64,000 nucleotides of DNA. Source: Bacillota bacterium (lineage in GTDB: Bacteria; Bacillota; Clostridia; Acetivibrionales; JAEZXR01). A model generated the notes under the pieces. That model was given only the letters and a program-made list of their open reading frames with translations, did no database searches and was not told where the DNA came from. Position numbers and translations under genes: made by a program. The stretch is from the NCBI GenBank assembly GCA_023419605.1, contig JAEZXR010000008.1:10160-74159 (forward strand). Reading direction: 5' to 3'. Shown here in pieces: positions 40,551 to 50,200 of this stretch. Numbering within the stretch: position 1 is the stretch's first letter; each line of letters starts with the position of its first letter.

Positions 40551-42707
40551 ATGACTGGATTGAAGATCGGCACTCCGGTAAAAAAGGTGGATAACAAGGA
40601 GAAAACAGGCGGCTATGTGAAATATACGGGGGATGTAAAGCTGGAAGGAATGTTATATGCCAGAACGCTTCGCTCCTCCAGGGCGAGGGCCAGAATACTG
40701 TCCATCCATATTCCGCCTCTTCCGGAAGGATATTTTACCGTAGATAAAGGAGATATACCCGGTAAAAACAGAGTGAAGCAGATTTTTGACGATCAGCCGT
40801 TTTTTGCGGAGGGTATTGTAAATTACGTAGGGGAGCCCATCCTCCTGGTTGTGGGGCCGGATCGAAGAAAAATACAGGAAATCCTTTCTCAAATCACAGT
40901 GGAATATCAAGAGCTTAAACCCGTTTTAACAATGGAAGATGCCCAAAAGTGTGTGGACGGTCCTATTTTTGGCGGTGATAACTGTTTTGCAGCTTATTCC
41001 TACGAGAAAGGAGAGCCGGAAGAAGCACGTAAGGAAGCTCTTGAATTCATTGAAGAAGAATACCGTACCGGCTATCAAGAGCAGGCTTATCTGGAGCCAC
41101 AAGCTATGATTGGGGTGTATGAGGATGAAAAGATCACAGTATACGGGTCCTTGCAGTGCCCCTACTATGTAAAAGGCGCCCTCGCCCAGGGATTGGGCTG
41201 GGAGGAACACCGGGTGAGGGTCGTTCAAATGACGGTGGGAGGCGGTTTCGGAGGAAAGGAAGATTATCCGTCCCTCCTTGCAGGCCATGCGGCATTCGCG
41301 GCGTTAAAAACCGGAAAGCCTGTAGCACTGCTGCTGGAGCGGGGAGAGGATATGCTTTCCACCCCGAAAAGGCATCCTGCAAGGATCAAGTTTAAAACAG
41401 CCTTGGGGCGTGATAAAAAAATTCTGGCCATGGAAGTCGACGTACTGCTGGATGGTGGTGCTTATGCAGGAATATCCAATGTTGTCCTGCAAAGAACAAC
41501 TTTCAATATTACGGGGGTCTATCGTATTCCGAATTTAAAGGTCAGTGGACGTGTGGTAGCGACCAATACGGTGCCCAATGGAGCATTTAGAGGCTTTGGA
41601 GCACCCCAGGCATTCTTTGCAATCGAAATGCATATGCAGAGCCTGGCAAAGAGAGCAGGCATCGATTCTCTGGAATATAAGAAAATGCACATGGTACGAA
41701 AAGGGGACCTGACAGCTACTTCCGGAACCTTTGCCCATGAAGTAAAATTGCCTGAAATGATTGCTGCGGCGGATGAAATGTCCGGCTATAGTCAAAAGAT
41801 GAAAAAGTATTTTGAAAGTAAAACGAAAGAGTACAAAGGAATCGGTATGTCCTTGTTTTTACATGGCTGCGGATTTACAGGGAGCGGTGAAAGGGATCAC
41901 ATCAAGGCGGTTGTAAAGCTGCGAAAGTCAGAAGAAACCGGCCGGGTAGAGATTTTGGTAGCCAATGTGGATATGGGGCAGGGACTCAAAACTACGTTGC
42001 GAAAAATTGTAGCCAGGGTTCTGGACATTTCTCTGGACTGCATCGATTATGAGAATCCCGACACGGACAGAGTGCCGGATTCGGGGCCTACTGTAGCATC
42101 CAGAACCATTATGATTGTGGGTAAGCTTCTGGAGGAAGCAGCGAAAGAGCTAAAGCACCGGTGGAACGAACCAGGAGGGGTGGAGGTTGAAAAGAGGTAT
42201 AGGCATCCGGAACGAATTCAATGGGATGATAGGGATTTCCGGGGAGATGCATATCCAACCTATTCCTGGGGGGTCAACGTAGTAGAGGTAGCAGTAGACC
42301 CTGTGACCCTGCAAATTGATGTAACTGGCGTGTGGGCAGTCTTTGACGTCGGAACCGCCATTGACGAGAGAATTATGCGGGGACAGATTGAAGGCGGGGT
42401 TATGCAGGGTTTGGGATATGGAACTCTGGAAGCTATGGAGAGTAAAAACGGCAGAATCCTTCAGAGCAGCATGACCGATTATATCATTCCAACCTCGGCG
42501 GACTTTTGTAAAATTCGATCCAGACTCATCGATAACCCTTATGAGGACGGACCCTTTGGGGCCAAGGGCGCCGGGGAACTTACACTGATCGGTGCGGCAC
42601 CGGCCCTTGCAGCAGCCGTATCCAATGCCATGGATATTCAAATCCATCGGCTGCCGGTAACACCTGAATATCTTCTGGAGGTGGTTTCCAATGAAAAAAG
42701 CCATTGA
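40551..42707 (+). CDS. Molybdenum hydroxylase large subunit 1 (xanthine dehydrogenase family)
   Basis: The 718-residue subunit binds the molybdenum cofactor and hydroxylates an N-heterocycle. The start region KTGGYVKYTGDVKLEGMLYA, the cofactor loop VGGGFGGKED, FRGFGAPQAFFAIE, and the catalytic glutamate in GPFGAKGAGELTLIGA identify it. ATG 40551 follows AGAGGTGGTGAGAAGG. It overlaps the iron-sulfur subunit gene by 17 bases. Similarity in layout to YgeS/XdhD-type enzymes of purine clusters suggests xanthine or related purines as substrate. Confidence 0.93.
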   Translation: MTGLKIGTPVKKVDNKEKTGGYVKYTGDVKLEGMLYARTLRSSRARARILSIHIPPLPEGYFTVDKGDIPGKNRVKQIFDDQPFFAEGIVNYVGEPILLVVGPDRRKIQEILSQITVEYQELKPVLTMEDAQKCVDGPIFGGDNCFAAYSYEKGEPEEARKEALEFIEEEYRTGYQEQAYLEPQAMIGVYEDEKITVYGSLQCPYYVKGALAQGLGWEEHRVRVVQMTVGGGFGGKEDYPSLLAGHAAFAALKTGKPVALLLERGEDMLSTPKRHPARIKFKTALGRDKKILAMEVDVLLDGGAYAGISNVVLQRTTFNITGVYRIPNLKVSGRVVATNTVPNGAFRGFGAPQAFFAIEMHMQSLAKRAGIDSLEYKKMHMVRKGDLTATSGTFAHEVKLPEMIAAADEMSGYSQKMKKYFESKTKEYKGIGMSLFLHGCGFTGSGERDHIKAVVKLRKSEETGRVEILVANVDMGQGLKTTLRKIVARVLDISLDCIDYENPDTDRVPDSGPTVASRTIMIVGKLLEEAAKELKHRWNEPGGVEVEKRYRHPERIQWDDRDFRGDAYPTYSWGVNVVEVAVDPVTLQIDVTGVWAVFDVGTAIDERIMRGQIEGGVMQGLGYGTLEAMESKNGRILQSSMTDYIIPTSADFCKIRSRLIDNPYEDGPFGAKGAGELTLIGAAPALAAAVSNAMDIQIHRLPVTPEYLLEVVSNEKSH

Positions 42708-43167
42708 ATTTGTTTTAAACGGGAAGAAAGTCTCAGTAATTACGGACCCCCTCCTGCGATTGATTGATGTGTTGAGAGAGGAATTAGGCCTAACCGGTGT
42801 AAAAGAAGGCTGTGGAGAAGGCGAATGCGGTGCCTGCTCCGTATTGGTAGGAGGAAAACTGGCAAACTCCTGTATTACCGCAGCAGGTGCCGTTGAAGAG
42901 GCTGAAGTCATCACTATCGAGGGTTTTCGAGAGACAGAAAGATTCAAAGTACTGGAAGCCGCTTTTGAAAAGGCCGGTGCAGTCCAATGCGGCTTTTGTA
43001 CACCGGGAATGATAATGGCAGCAGAGGCGCTGCTGAGAAGTAATATGTCTCCGGATGAACCGGAAATACGAGAGGCCCTATCTGGAAATCTTTGCAGATG
43101 CACCGGTTACGGTATGATTATCGAAGCGGTTACCATTGCCTCAAAAGAAGGTGAAGGATTATGGTAG
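42691..43167 (+). CDS. Molybdenum hydroxylase 2Fe-2S subunit 1
   Basis: A 158-residue protein with two [2Fe-2S] sites: EGCGEGECGACSVL with the later Cys, and QCGFCTPGM plus NLCRCTGYG. It carries electrons from the molybdenum centre to the FAD subunit. It overlaps both neighbours, the FAD gene by 7 bases, indicating a single translated unit. Confidence 0.96.
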   Translation: MKKAIEFVLNGKKVSVITDPLLRLIDVLREELGLTGVKEGCGEGECGACSVLVGGKLANSCITAAGAVEEAEVITIEGFRETERFKVLEAAFEKAGAVQCGFCTPGMIMAAEALLRSNMSPDEPEIREALSGNLCRCTGYGMIIEAVTIASKEGEGLW

Positions 43168-44012
43168 AGGCGTTTACCCCCGGAAGCCTCCGGGAGGCAC
43201 TGGACATAAGAGATAAAAAGGATGTTGTAGTTTTTGCAGGTGGTACCGACCTGATGGTTCGATATAAACGTGGACCGTCGGTCCCCTTGGATTTTCAGAA
43301 ATCCGTCCTTTTCATCGGGCATCTGGAAGAACTAAAAAGGATTGCGCTTGAGGAAGGATTTCTTGTAATCGGTGCAGCTGCAACATTGACGGAAGTACTG
43401 GAACACTCTCGTATTCCGGAAGTAATGAAAAGCGCTTTAGGCGTCATGGCATCACCGGCAGTAAGAAACAGCGGTACTTTAGGCGGGAACATCTGCAATG
43501 CATCCCCCGCAGGGGATACACTCCCTCCTCTATATGCACTGGGAGCAACGCTGGTATTGAAAAGTAAGGCGGACAGTCGTGAAATACCGGTTGAAAGCTT
43601 TATCAAAGGGCCGGGAAAGATCGACTTACATTCGGATGAAATCCTAACTTCTGTTAAAATCCCTGTGAAGGAGTATCCTGTACTTTTCTACAAGAAGGTA
43701 GGCACAAGAAAAGCAGACGCTCTTTCCAAACTTTCTTTCGCCGGATTGGCGGAAATAGACAATGGAGTCGTCAAAGAATGGAGAGCCGCTTTTGGAGCAG
43801 TAGCACCCACCGTTGTAAGAAATAAGGATATTGAAAAGCGAATGATCGGAGAAAATGTTGCAAAGGTGCAGCAGAGGATTCCGGAATTGATTGATTTGTA
43901 TTCTTCTCACATCAAGCCGATCGATGATCAAAGATCGACAGCATCCTACAGAAAGACAACCTCTTTAAGACTTTTAGAGCATTTTATAAAGGAATACTGC
44001 AATAAACCTTAA
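43161..44012 (+). CDS. Molybdenum hydroxylase FAD subunit 1
   Basis: The 283-residue subunit has the FAD-binding motifs VVFAGGTDLMVRYK and the AVRNSGTLGGNICNASPAGD loop, then the C-terminal CO_deh_flav_C domain. The ATG lies in the end of the 2Fe-2S gene after AAGGTGAAGG. It completes the first three-subunit hydroxylase. No terminator is obvious after it, and 134 bases later the transporter genes begin. Confidence 0.95.
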   Translation: MVEAFTPGSLREALDIRDKKDVVVFAGGTDLMVRYKRGPSVPLDFQKSVLFIGHLEELKRIALEEGFLVIGAAATLTEVLEHSRIPEVMKSALGVMASPAVRNSGTLGGNICNASPAGDTLPPLYALGATLVLKSKADSREIPVESFIKGPGKIDLHSDEILTSVKIPVKEYPVLFYKKVGTRKADALSKLSFAGLAEIDNGVVKEWRAAFGAVAPTVVRNKDIEKRMIGENVAKVQQRIPELIDLYSSHIKPIDDQRSTASYRKTTSLRLLEHFIKEYCNKP

Positions 44013-44146
44013 TTCAATTCATTGCTTACAAAAAGCATATGGGAAACTATCATATTTATAGATGAAAACCGCGGTCATGCATATAAAATGCGAGTTTCTT
44101 TATATAAAAAATTGAAAAGTTAAGTAACGGTAAGGAGGATACTGAA

Positions 44147-45313
44147 ATGATAAGAAAATTGGTCTCGGCAGTACTGCCATCTGTACTGTCACTTTCATTA
44201 ATGCTCACAGGGTGTGGAAGTTCAACCAAAACTGCATCCGGCGATGCGGTTAAACCGGCAGAGACTGCAACAACTCCGGCTGCTAAGGAATCCACGGCTG
44301 CCAAAGGCCCCATTGTTGTAGGATTCATTTATACCGGGCCTATCGGTGACGGCGGTTATACTTATGCTCATGACCAAGGTCGTCTGCAGGTAGAGAAAGA
44401 GCTCAAGGACCAAGGTGTAAAGACCATTTTTAAAGAATCCGTTCCTGAGAGCCAGGAAGTGGAAAAAGTAATGAAAGACATGATCGACCAGGGTGCCAAG
44501 ATTATATTTGCAACAAGCTTTGGCTATATGGACTATGTGGAAAAGGTAGCGAAGGAATATCCGGATGTTAAGTTCCTTCACTGTTCCGGATATAAGATGG
44601 GAACCAATCTTTCCAACTACTTCGGAAGAATCGAAGAGCCCAGATATCTTTCCGGTATTGTAGCAGGTTTAAAGACGAAAACCAATAAGATCGGATATGT
44701 TGGCGCCTTTGATATTCCGGAAGTGGTAAGAGGAATTAATGCCTTCACTCTGGGAGTACAATCCGTGAACCCAAATGCAAAGGTTCAGGTAACCTGGACA
44801 AACACCTGGTACGACCCGGCAAAGGAAAAGGATGCTGCGAAAGCCCTTCTTGCAGATGGGTGTGACGTTATCGCTCAACATCAGGATACCACCGGACCAC
44901 AAGTGGCAGCAGAGGAAAAAGGTGTATGGGCCATCGGATATAACACGGACAGCAGGAATGCGGCTCCGAAGGCATACATGACAGCACCGGTCTGGAACTG
45001 GGGCCCCTATTATGTGAAACAGGTGAAAGACCTGATGAACGGAAGCTGGAAAGCGGAAAGTTACTGGGGCCATATGAAGGAAGGAATCGTAGACCTGGCT
45101 CCATTAACGGAGGTTGCACCAGCGGAAGCGAAGGCAAAAGTGGAAGAAGTAAGGAAGAAGATGTTGGACGGAAGCTTTAATGTATTTGCCGGCCCCATCA
45201 AGGACCAGACCGGAAAAGTGCGAATCGAAGCAGGCAAGGCCATGAGTGACCAGGAGCAGTTGAGCAACGACTGGTTCGTAGAGGGCGTTATTGGAAAAGT
45301 TGGAAGCAAGTAA
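44147..45313 (+). CDS. BMP-family purine/nucleoside-binding lipoprotein 1
   Basis: A 388-residue lipoprotein (lipobox MLTGCGSS) of the BMP/PnrA family, the receptors of nucleoside or purine ABC importers. Motifs include GFIYTGPIGDGGYTYAHDQG, IIFATSFGYMDYVEKVAKEY and CDVIAQHQDTTGPQVAAEEK. AAGGAGGAT precedes the ATG. The next gene is a close paralogue, so two receptors appear to serve one transporter. Purine degradation genes on both sides make a purine base or nucleoside the likely ligand. Confidence 0.92.
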   Translation: MIRKLVSAVLPSVLSLSLMLTGCGSSTKTASGDAVKPAETATTPAAKESTAAKGPIVVGFIYTGPIGDGGYTYAHDQGRLQVEKELKDQGVKTIFKESVPESQEVEKVMKDMIDQGAKIIFATSFGYMDYVEKVAKEYPDVKFLHCSGYKMGTNLSNYFGRIEEPRYLSGIVAGLKTKTNKIGYVGAFDIPEVVRGINAFTLGVQSVNPNAKVQVTWTNTWYDPAKEKDAAKALLADGCDVIAQHQDTTGPQVAAEEKGVWAIGYNTDSRNAAPKAYMTAPVWNWGPYYVKQVKDLMNGSWKAESYWGHMKEGIVDLAPLTEVAPAEAKAKVEEVRKKMLDGSFNVFAGPIKDQTGKVRIEAGKAMSDQEQLSNDWFVEGVIGKVGSK

Positions 45314-45456
45314 AAATAAATGGCAAGGTATCGGCAGAGCCGTTATATAAGAAAAGCATTCTTTCCATGTAAGATTTCCCGGGAGCATATATGCAAAAGA
45401 ACGTTGTTTCATTATATAGAAATATTCATAGTTTAGTGCTTATAGGAGGTTACCCT

Positions 45457-46611
45457 ATGTTTAAAAAGTCAATTATATTGGGATTGGCAATGTCCCTGAT
45501 GTTTTCACTGAGTCTTGCAGGATGCAGCGGCTCAGAAAAAACTGTAACAAAGGATACAGCGCAGCAGACGACACAGGCAGCACCGGATTCAACTCCGGCC
45601 CAAAAGCCGGTAGTCGCAGGCTTTATCTTCTCAAGTACCGCTGGAGATGGCGGCTGGACCTACCAGCACAACGAAGCGCGTAAATATGTTGAAAAGGAAT
45701 TAGGCAGCCAGGGAGTTAAGACCATTTTTAAGGAATCCGTTCCTGAAGGACCGGATGTCGAAAAAGTTGCAAAAGACATGATCGACCAGGGAGCAAATAT
45801 CATATTCGGAATCAGCTTCGGTTACAGGGATTACCTGGTGAAAGTAGCGAAGGAACATCCTGAAGTTAAATTCATGCATTCTTCCGGAGATATACAACTT
45901 GACAATATGTCCACTTATTTCGGCAGAATCTATCAGCCAAGATACCTTTCGGGAATTGTTGCCGGTATGAAGAGCAAATCCAATAAAATCGGATATGTTG
46001 CTGCTTTTGATATTCCACAGGTTATTCGAGGAATCGACGCCTTTACCCTGGGCGTTCGCGCTGTAAATCCAAATGCAAGGGTTATCATAAAATGGACCAA
46101 TACCTGGTATGACCCGGCAAAGGAAAAGGATGCTGCCAAAGCGCTGCTGGATGAAGGCTGTGATGTTATCGCCCAGCACCAGGATACTACAGGTCCTCAG
46201 GTAGCAGCAGAAGAAAAAGGGGCCTTTGCCATCGGGTATCATTCGGATAGTAAAAACGCAGCTCCTAAAGCATATATGACTGCACCGGTTTGGGATTGGG
46301 GCAAGTATTATGTAAAACAAATTAAGGCAGTGATGGAGGGTACATGGAAGTCTGAAAACTACTGGGGCAGCATGAATGATGGCGTTGTCTTCCTTGCTCC
46401 GTTGACGGATAACGCTCCGGCTGGCGCAAAGGAAAAAGTAGCGGAAATGGAAAAGAAGATCAGAGACGGTTCATGGGACGTATTTACAGGACCGATCAAA
46501 GACCAGGATGGCGTCGTCAGAGTCCCGGAAGGTGTGAAGATGACGGACAAGGAAATGTGGAATATGAACTGGTTCGTTGAAGGGGTCGAAGGTAAAATAA
46601 CTAAAAAATAA
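45457..46611 (+). CDS. BMP-family purine/nucleoside-binding lipoprotein 2
   Basis: ATG 45457 (MFKKSIILGLAMSLMFSLSL) after TAGGAGG gives 384 residues with lipobox LAGC. It shares long identical stretches with the preceding paralogue, for instance RYLSGIVAG, NTWYDPAKEKDAAKALL and CDVIAQHQDTTGPQVAAEEK. It is followed 9 bases later by the ATPase. Differences near the ligand site (HSSGDIQLDNM versus HCSGYKMGTNL) may reflect different ligands. Confidence 0.92.
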   Translation: MFKKSIILGLAMSLMFSLSLAGCSGSEKTVTKDTAQQTTQAAPDSTPAQKPVVAGFIFSSTAGDGGWTYQHNEARKYVEKELGSQGVKTIFKESVPEGPDVEKVAKDMIDQGANIIFGISFGYRDYLVKVAKEHPEVKFMHSSGDIQLDNMSTYFGRIYQPRYLSGIVAGMKSKSNKIGYVAAFDIPQVIRGIDAFTLGVRAVNPNARVIIKWTNTWYDPAKEKDAAKALLDEGCDVIAQHQDTTGPQVAAEEKGAFAIGYHSDSKNAAPKAYMTAPVWDWGKYYVKQIKAVMEGTWKSENYWGSMNDGVVFLAPLTDNAPAGAKEKVAEMEKKIRDGSWDVFTGPIKDQDGVVRVPEGVKMTDKEMWNMNWFVEGVEGKITKK

Positions 46612-46620
46612 GGTGAAAAT

Positions 46621-48156
46621 ATGGAGAATCAGGTATTTGTAAGTATGCAAGGAATCACCAAGGCTTTTGGTGAGGTCGTGGCGAACAAGGACATCAACCT
46701 AACGGTTTATAAGGGTGAAATTCATGCACTGCTGGGTGAAAACGGTGCCGGTAAAAGTACCTTGATGAACATGCTGTCGGGGATTTATACCCCCGACAGC
46801 GGTTCTATCCATATCCATGGCAGGGAGGTACATTTTGCTTCGCCCAAGGACTCCATCAAAGCAGGGATCGGCATGATTCACCAGCACTTCAAGCTGGTGG
46901 ATATATTGACGGCAAAGGAAAATATCATCGCAGGGACAAGCGGAAATTGGATTATCAGAAAAAAGAAGCTCTCGAAACAGATGGGGGAGATATCCAGAAA
47001 GTTCGGGCTTGAAATCGACCCGGATAAAAAGATTTACAATATGTCGGTGGGGGAAAAACAAACGGTTGAGATATTGAAGGTACTCTACAGAGGCGCGGAT
47101 ATTCTGATCCTTGACGAACCCACGGCAGTTTTGACGCCACAGGAAACAAAAAAACTTTTCCAGATCATGAGGAAAATGAAAGCTGCCGGCTGTGCAGTCA
47201 TCATCATCACGCACAAGCTCCATGAAGTAATGGAAATCAGCGACAGGATTACTGTCCTTCGAGACGGAAAAACCGTAGGAACGGTAGATAAGGAAAAAAC
47301 CGATCCGAGGCAGCTCACACACATGATGGTCGGAAGACCTGTTGAATTATCGATTCACAGACCTCAGGTACAAAAAACAAAAACTTTGCTAAAAGCCGAA
47401 AAGCTTACCGTAGTAAATCAAGAGAAAGTCAGGGACCTGGATGAGGTCAGCTTTGAGCTGTATGCCGGTGAAATTCTAGGGGTTGCCGGAGTAGCCGGAA
47501 GCGGACAGAAGGAGCTTTGCGAAAGCATTGCAGGACTCTGCCCCATTTCTCAGGGAGAACTCCTTTATGAGGGGGAGAGTATTGTTGGAAACTCGCCCAG
47601 GGAAATCATAAAAAAAGGGATTGCCTTAAGTTTTATCCCGGAAGACAGGCTCGGCATGGGGCTGGTTGCTTCTATGGATATGGTAGATAACTTGCTTCTG
47701 AAGGCATACCAGAATCAAAAAGGTTTGCTTGTCAATAGAAAGCCTTTGCGTGAGAAAGCAAAACAGCTGATACAAAAGCTTGAAATAAAGACACCCGGTT
47801 TCAACCACCCTGTGAAAAAGCTTTCGGGAGGGAACATACAGAAAGTGCTATTAGGCAGGGAAATCGATTCCAATCCGCATCTGCTGATAACGGCCTATCC
47901 GGTCAGGGGATTGGACATCAACGCATCCTATACCATCTATGACCTGTTGAATGAGCAGAAAAAGAAAGGTGTAGGGATTCTTTTTATCGGTGAGGACCTG
48001 GATGTACTCATGGAACTTTGCGATCGGATCCTTGTACTTTGCGGCGGAAGGATTACGGGTATCGTTGACGGAGCAAAAGCAACCAAGGATGAGATCGGGT
48101 GGATGATGGCAGGACAAATGCAGAGAGAGCCTGAAAGGAGTGAGGCCATTGGTTAA
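46621..48156 (+). CDS. Purine/nucleoside ABC transporter ATPase (two domains)
   Basis: The 511-residue protein has two ABC domains in the RbsA/NupO style. The first has Walker A GENGAGKST, signature NMSVGEKQTVEI and Walker B DILILDEPT. The second has a degenerate Walker A (GVAGSGQKE), signature LSGGNIQKVLLGRE and ITAYPVRGLD in place of a standard Walker B, as known for this subfamily. It drives the permeases encoded next. AAGGTGAAAAT precedes the ATG. Confidence 0.94.
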   Translation: MENQVFVSMQGITKAFGEVVANKDINLTVYKGEIHALLGENGAGKSTLMNMLSGIYTPDSGSIHIHGREVHFASPKDSIKAGIGMIHQHFKLVDILTAKENIIAGTSGNWIIRKKKLSKQMGEISRKFGLEIDPDKKIYNMSVGEKQTVEILKVLYRGADILILDEPTAVLTPQETKKLFQIMRKMKAAGCAVIIITHKLHEVMEISDRITVLRDGKTVGTVDKEKTDPRQLTHMMVGRPVELSIHRPQVQKTKTLLKAEKLTVVNQEKVRDLDEVSFELYAGEILGVAGVAGSGQKELCESIAGLCPISQGELLYEGESIVGNSPREIIKKGIALSFIPEDRLGMGLVASMDMVDNLLLKAYQNQKGLLVNRKPLREKAKQLIQKLEIKTPGFNHPVKKLSGGNIQKVLLGREIDSNPHLLITAYPVRGLDINASYTIYDLLNEQKKKGVGILFIGEDLDVLMELCDRILVLCGGRITGIVDGAKATKDEIGWMMAGQMQREPERSEAIG

Positions 48157-49231
48157 GATAATAAAAAGGACGGATTTGACCGGGTTCCAGGCTGTTTTTT
48201 TCAGGGTTGCGGCTGTAGTACTTGCATTGGCTGCCTCGGCAGGTTTTATATTCCTGCTGGGGCATAATCCGCTGGAGGTATATGGGGCCATGCTGAAGGG
48301 TGCCTTCGGTTCCCGTTACCGTTTCAATGAAACCATTGTTAAAACTGTACCCCTGGTGGTAGCGTCCCTGGGGATTATGGTGGCATTTAAAATGAGGTTT
48401 TGGAATATCGGAGCGGAAGGGCAGATCCTGATGGGAGCTTTTGGGGCCAGCTTTATGGCATTAAAGTTTCCGGATATGCCCCGGGCGTTGCTGTTAATTC
48501 TTATGATGCTTGCCAGTATGATCTGCGGGGGCATATGGGCATTGATACCGGGCTATTTTAAATCCAGGTTTGGCACCAACGAGACACTTTTCACACTTAT
48601 GATGAACTATATTGCACTGAAGTGGATTACTTACCTGCAATATGGGCCCTGGAAGGACCCGAAGGCCAGCGGATTTCCCAAGGTGCCGAATTTTACCGAT
48701 AACGCCATTCTTCCCAAAGTATTCGGGATTCATATGGGATGGATTCTCGCACTGGTGCTTGTTGTCATTATTCATGTGTTTCTGCATCATACCAAAAAGG
48801 GTTTTGAGATTGCAGTTTTAGGAGAGAGTGAAAATACAGCACGGTATGCGGGAATGAATCTGAAGAGCATTATCCTTTTTGCCATGCTGCTGGGCGGGGG
48901 GCTTTGCGGCCTCACAGGGATGCTGCAGGCGTCAGCAGTCAGTAATACCCTGTCGGTGGAAGTTTCCGGAGGTATAGGAAATACTGCAATTATCACCACT
49001 TGGCTGTCACAGCTCAGTGCACCGGTTGTGGTTCTGGTTTCCCTCCTGTTTGCAGTTCTTGTGCAGGGAGGCTCCTTTATACAGACCGCTTTTCAGATTC
49101 CCCAATCAGCGGCACAGATTTTGCAGGGAATGATTTTATTTTTTGTTCTGGGCAGTGAATTTTTTATTCGGTATCGGGTAGTATTGAAAAACTATGGGAG
49201 TGAGTCATCCATGAAGGGGGTATTGGAATGA
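48149..49231 (+). CDS. ABC transporter permease (NupP/YufP type)
   Basis: TTG 48149 is preferred to GTG 48140 because AAAGGAG lies 8 bases upstream; it overlaps the ATPase gene by 8 bases. The 360-residue protein has about ten membrane spans and the permease stretch FWNIGAEGQILMGAFGASFM typical of the BPD_transp_2 family that imports nucleosides and related compounds. It pairs with the next permease. Confidence 0.92.
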   Translation: MVKIIKRTDLTGFQAVFFRVAAVVLALAASAGFIFLLGHNPLEVYGAMLKGAFGSRYRFNETIVKTVPLVVASLGIMVAFKMRFWNIGAEGQILMGAFGASFMALKFPDMPRALLLILMMLASMICGGIWALIPGYFKSRFGTNETLFTLMMNYIALKWITYLQYGPWKDPKASGFPKVPNFTDNAILPKVFGIHMGWILALVLVVIIHVFLHHTKKGFEIAVLGESENTARYAGMNLKSIILFAMLLGGGLCGLTGMLQASAVSNTLSVEVSGGIGNTAIITTWLSQLSAPVVVLVSLLFAVLVQGGSFIQTAFQIPQSAAQILQGMILFFVLGSEFFIRYRVVLKNYGSESSMKGVLE

Positions 49232-50166
49232 GCTTTGATTTTATATCATTTTTAAATGCCGCGATCCAGGCAGGTACCCCCTTGCTATTTGCAACACTGG
49301 GGGAGAGCATAACAGAGAAATCCGGGCATTTGAACCTGGGTGTGGAGGGGATGATGCTGATGGGAGCCGTTATAGGCTTCAGCATAGGGCTTTCTACCTC
49401 AAACCCCATGCTGGCTTTGCTGGGAGCATCCATAGCAGGAGCCGCCGGATCACTGATCTATGCTTTTCTCACCATTACGCTGCGAGCCAATCAGGAGGTA
49501 TCGGGTCTTTCACTTACTATATTCGGGACGGGATTTTCGAACTTTGCAGGTCAAAAGCTGATGGGCCAAGTCTGTCCGGAGGCCATCAAAAACTTTTTCA
49601 AACCGTTTCATATTCCGGGTCTGGCGGATATTCCCTGGATCGGGCCGATCCTGTTCAACCAGGATGCATTTGTTTATCTGGGGTATGTCATGGCCATTGG
49701 CATCGGCTTTTACATGTTCTATACGAAGCCGGGGCTGCACTTGAGGATTGTGGGTGAGAACCCTTCTGCGGCGGATGCTGCCGGTATCAATGTACCGCTC
49801 TATAAATATGCACATAACCTTGCCGGCGGAGCCCTTTGCGGGTTGGGTGGGGCTTATCTGTCGCTGGTATATATTCCTGCATGGCAGGACAATGTTACTG
49901 CGGGCAGAGGCTGGATTGCAGTTGCTCTGGTCATATTTACATCCTGGAATGCCTTTAAGGCTCCGTTCGGAGCTTATCTTTTCGGGGGGTTGGATATCAT
50001 TGGTTTTAGGCTGCAAGCCTTTGATATAAAGATATCTCAGTATTTTATTACCATGATCCCCTACATTGTAACCATTATAATACTTATCATCACCTCGGTG
50101 AGAAAGCTGAAGGAAAATGCACCGCCCAAAGGGATTGGAATCGCTTATTTCAGAGAAGAAAGATAA
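49228..50166 (+). CDS. ABC transporter permease (NupQ/YufQ type)
   Basis: A 312-residue BPD_transp_2 permease that overlaps the previous gene by 4 bases (ATGA). The family motif GHLNLGVEGMMLMGAVIGF is near residue 30, and RIVGENPSAADAAGINV marks the ATPase contact region. Together with the previous gene, the ATPase and the BMP lipoproteins it forms a complete importer. Confidence 0.93.
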   Translation: MSFDFISFLNAAIQAGTPLLFATLGESITEKSGHLNLGVEGMMLMGAVIGFSIGLSTSNPMLALLGASIAGAAGSLIYAFLTITLRANQEVSGLSLTIFGTGFSNFAGQKLMGQVCPEAIKNFFKPFHIPGLADIPWIGPILFNQDAFVYLGYVMAIGIGFYMFYTKPGLHLRIVGENPSAADAAGINVPLYKYAHNLAGGALCGLGGAYLSLVYIPAWQDNVTAGRGWIAVALVIFTSWNAFKAPFGAYLFGGLDIIGFRLQAFDIKISQYFITMIPYIVTIIILIITSVRKLKENAPPKGIGIAYFREER

Positions 50167-50200
50167 ATGTGCTATACCGGAAAAAGAGGAGGTGTTACGG

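Noticed and set aside
42150..43103. 317-codon open frame opposite the first hydroxylase genes
   Set aside because: It is a shadow of the overlapping molybdenum and 2Fe-2S subunit genes, which are strongly conserved.
44013..44146. Sigma-54 (-24/-12) promoter before the BMP genes, suggested by the NtrC-like regulator
   Set aside because: No TGGCAC-N5-TTGC sequence is present here or at 35.3 or 38.1 kb, and the regulator lacks GAFTGA.
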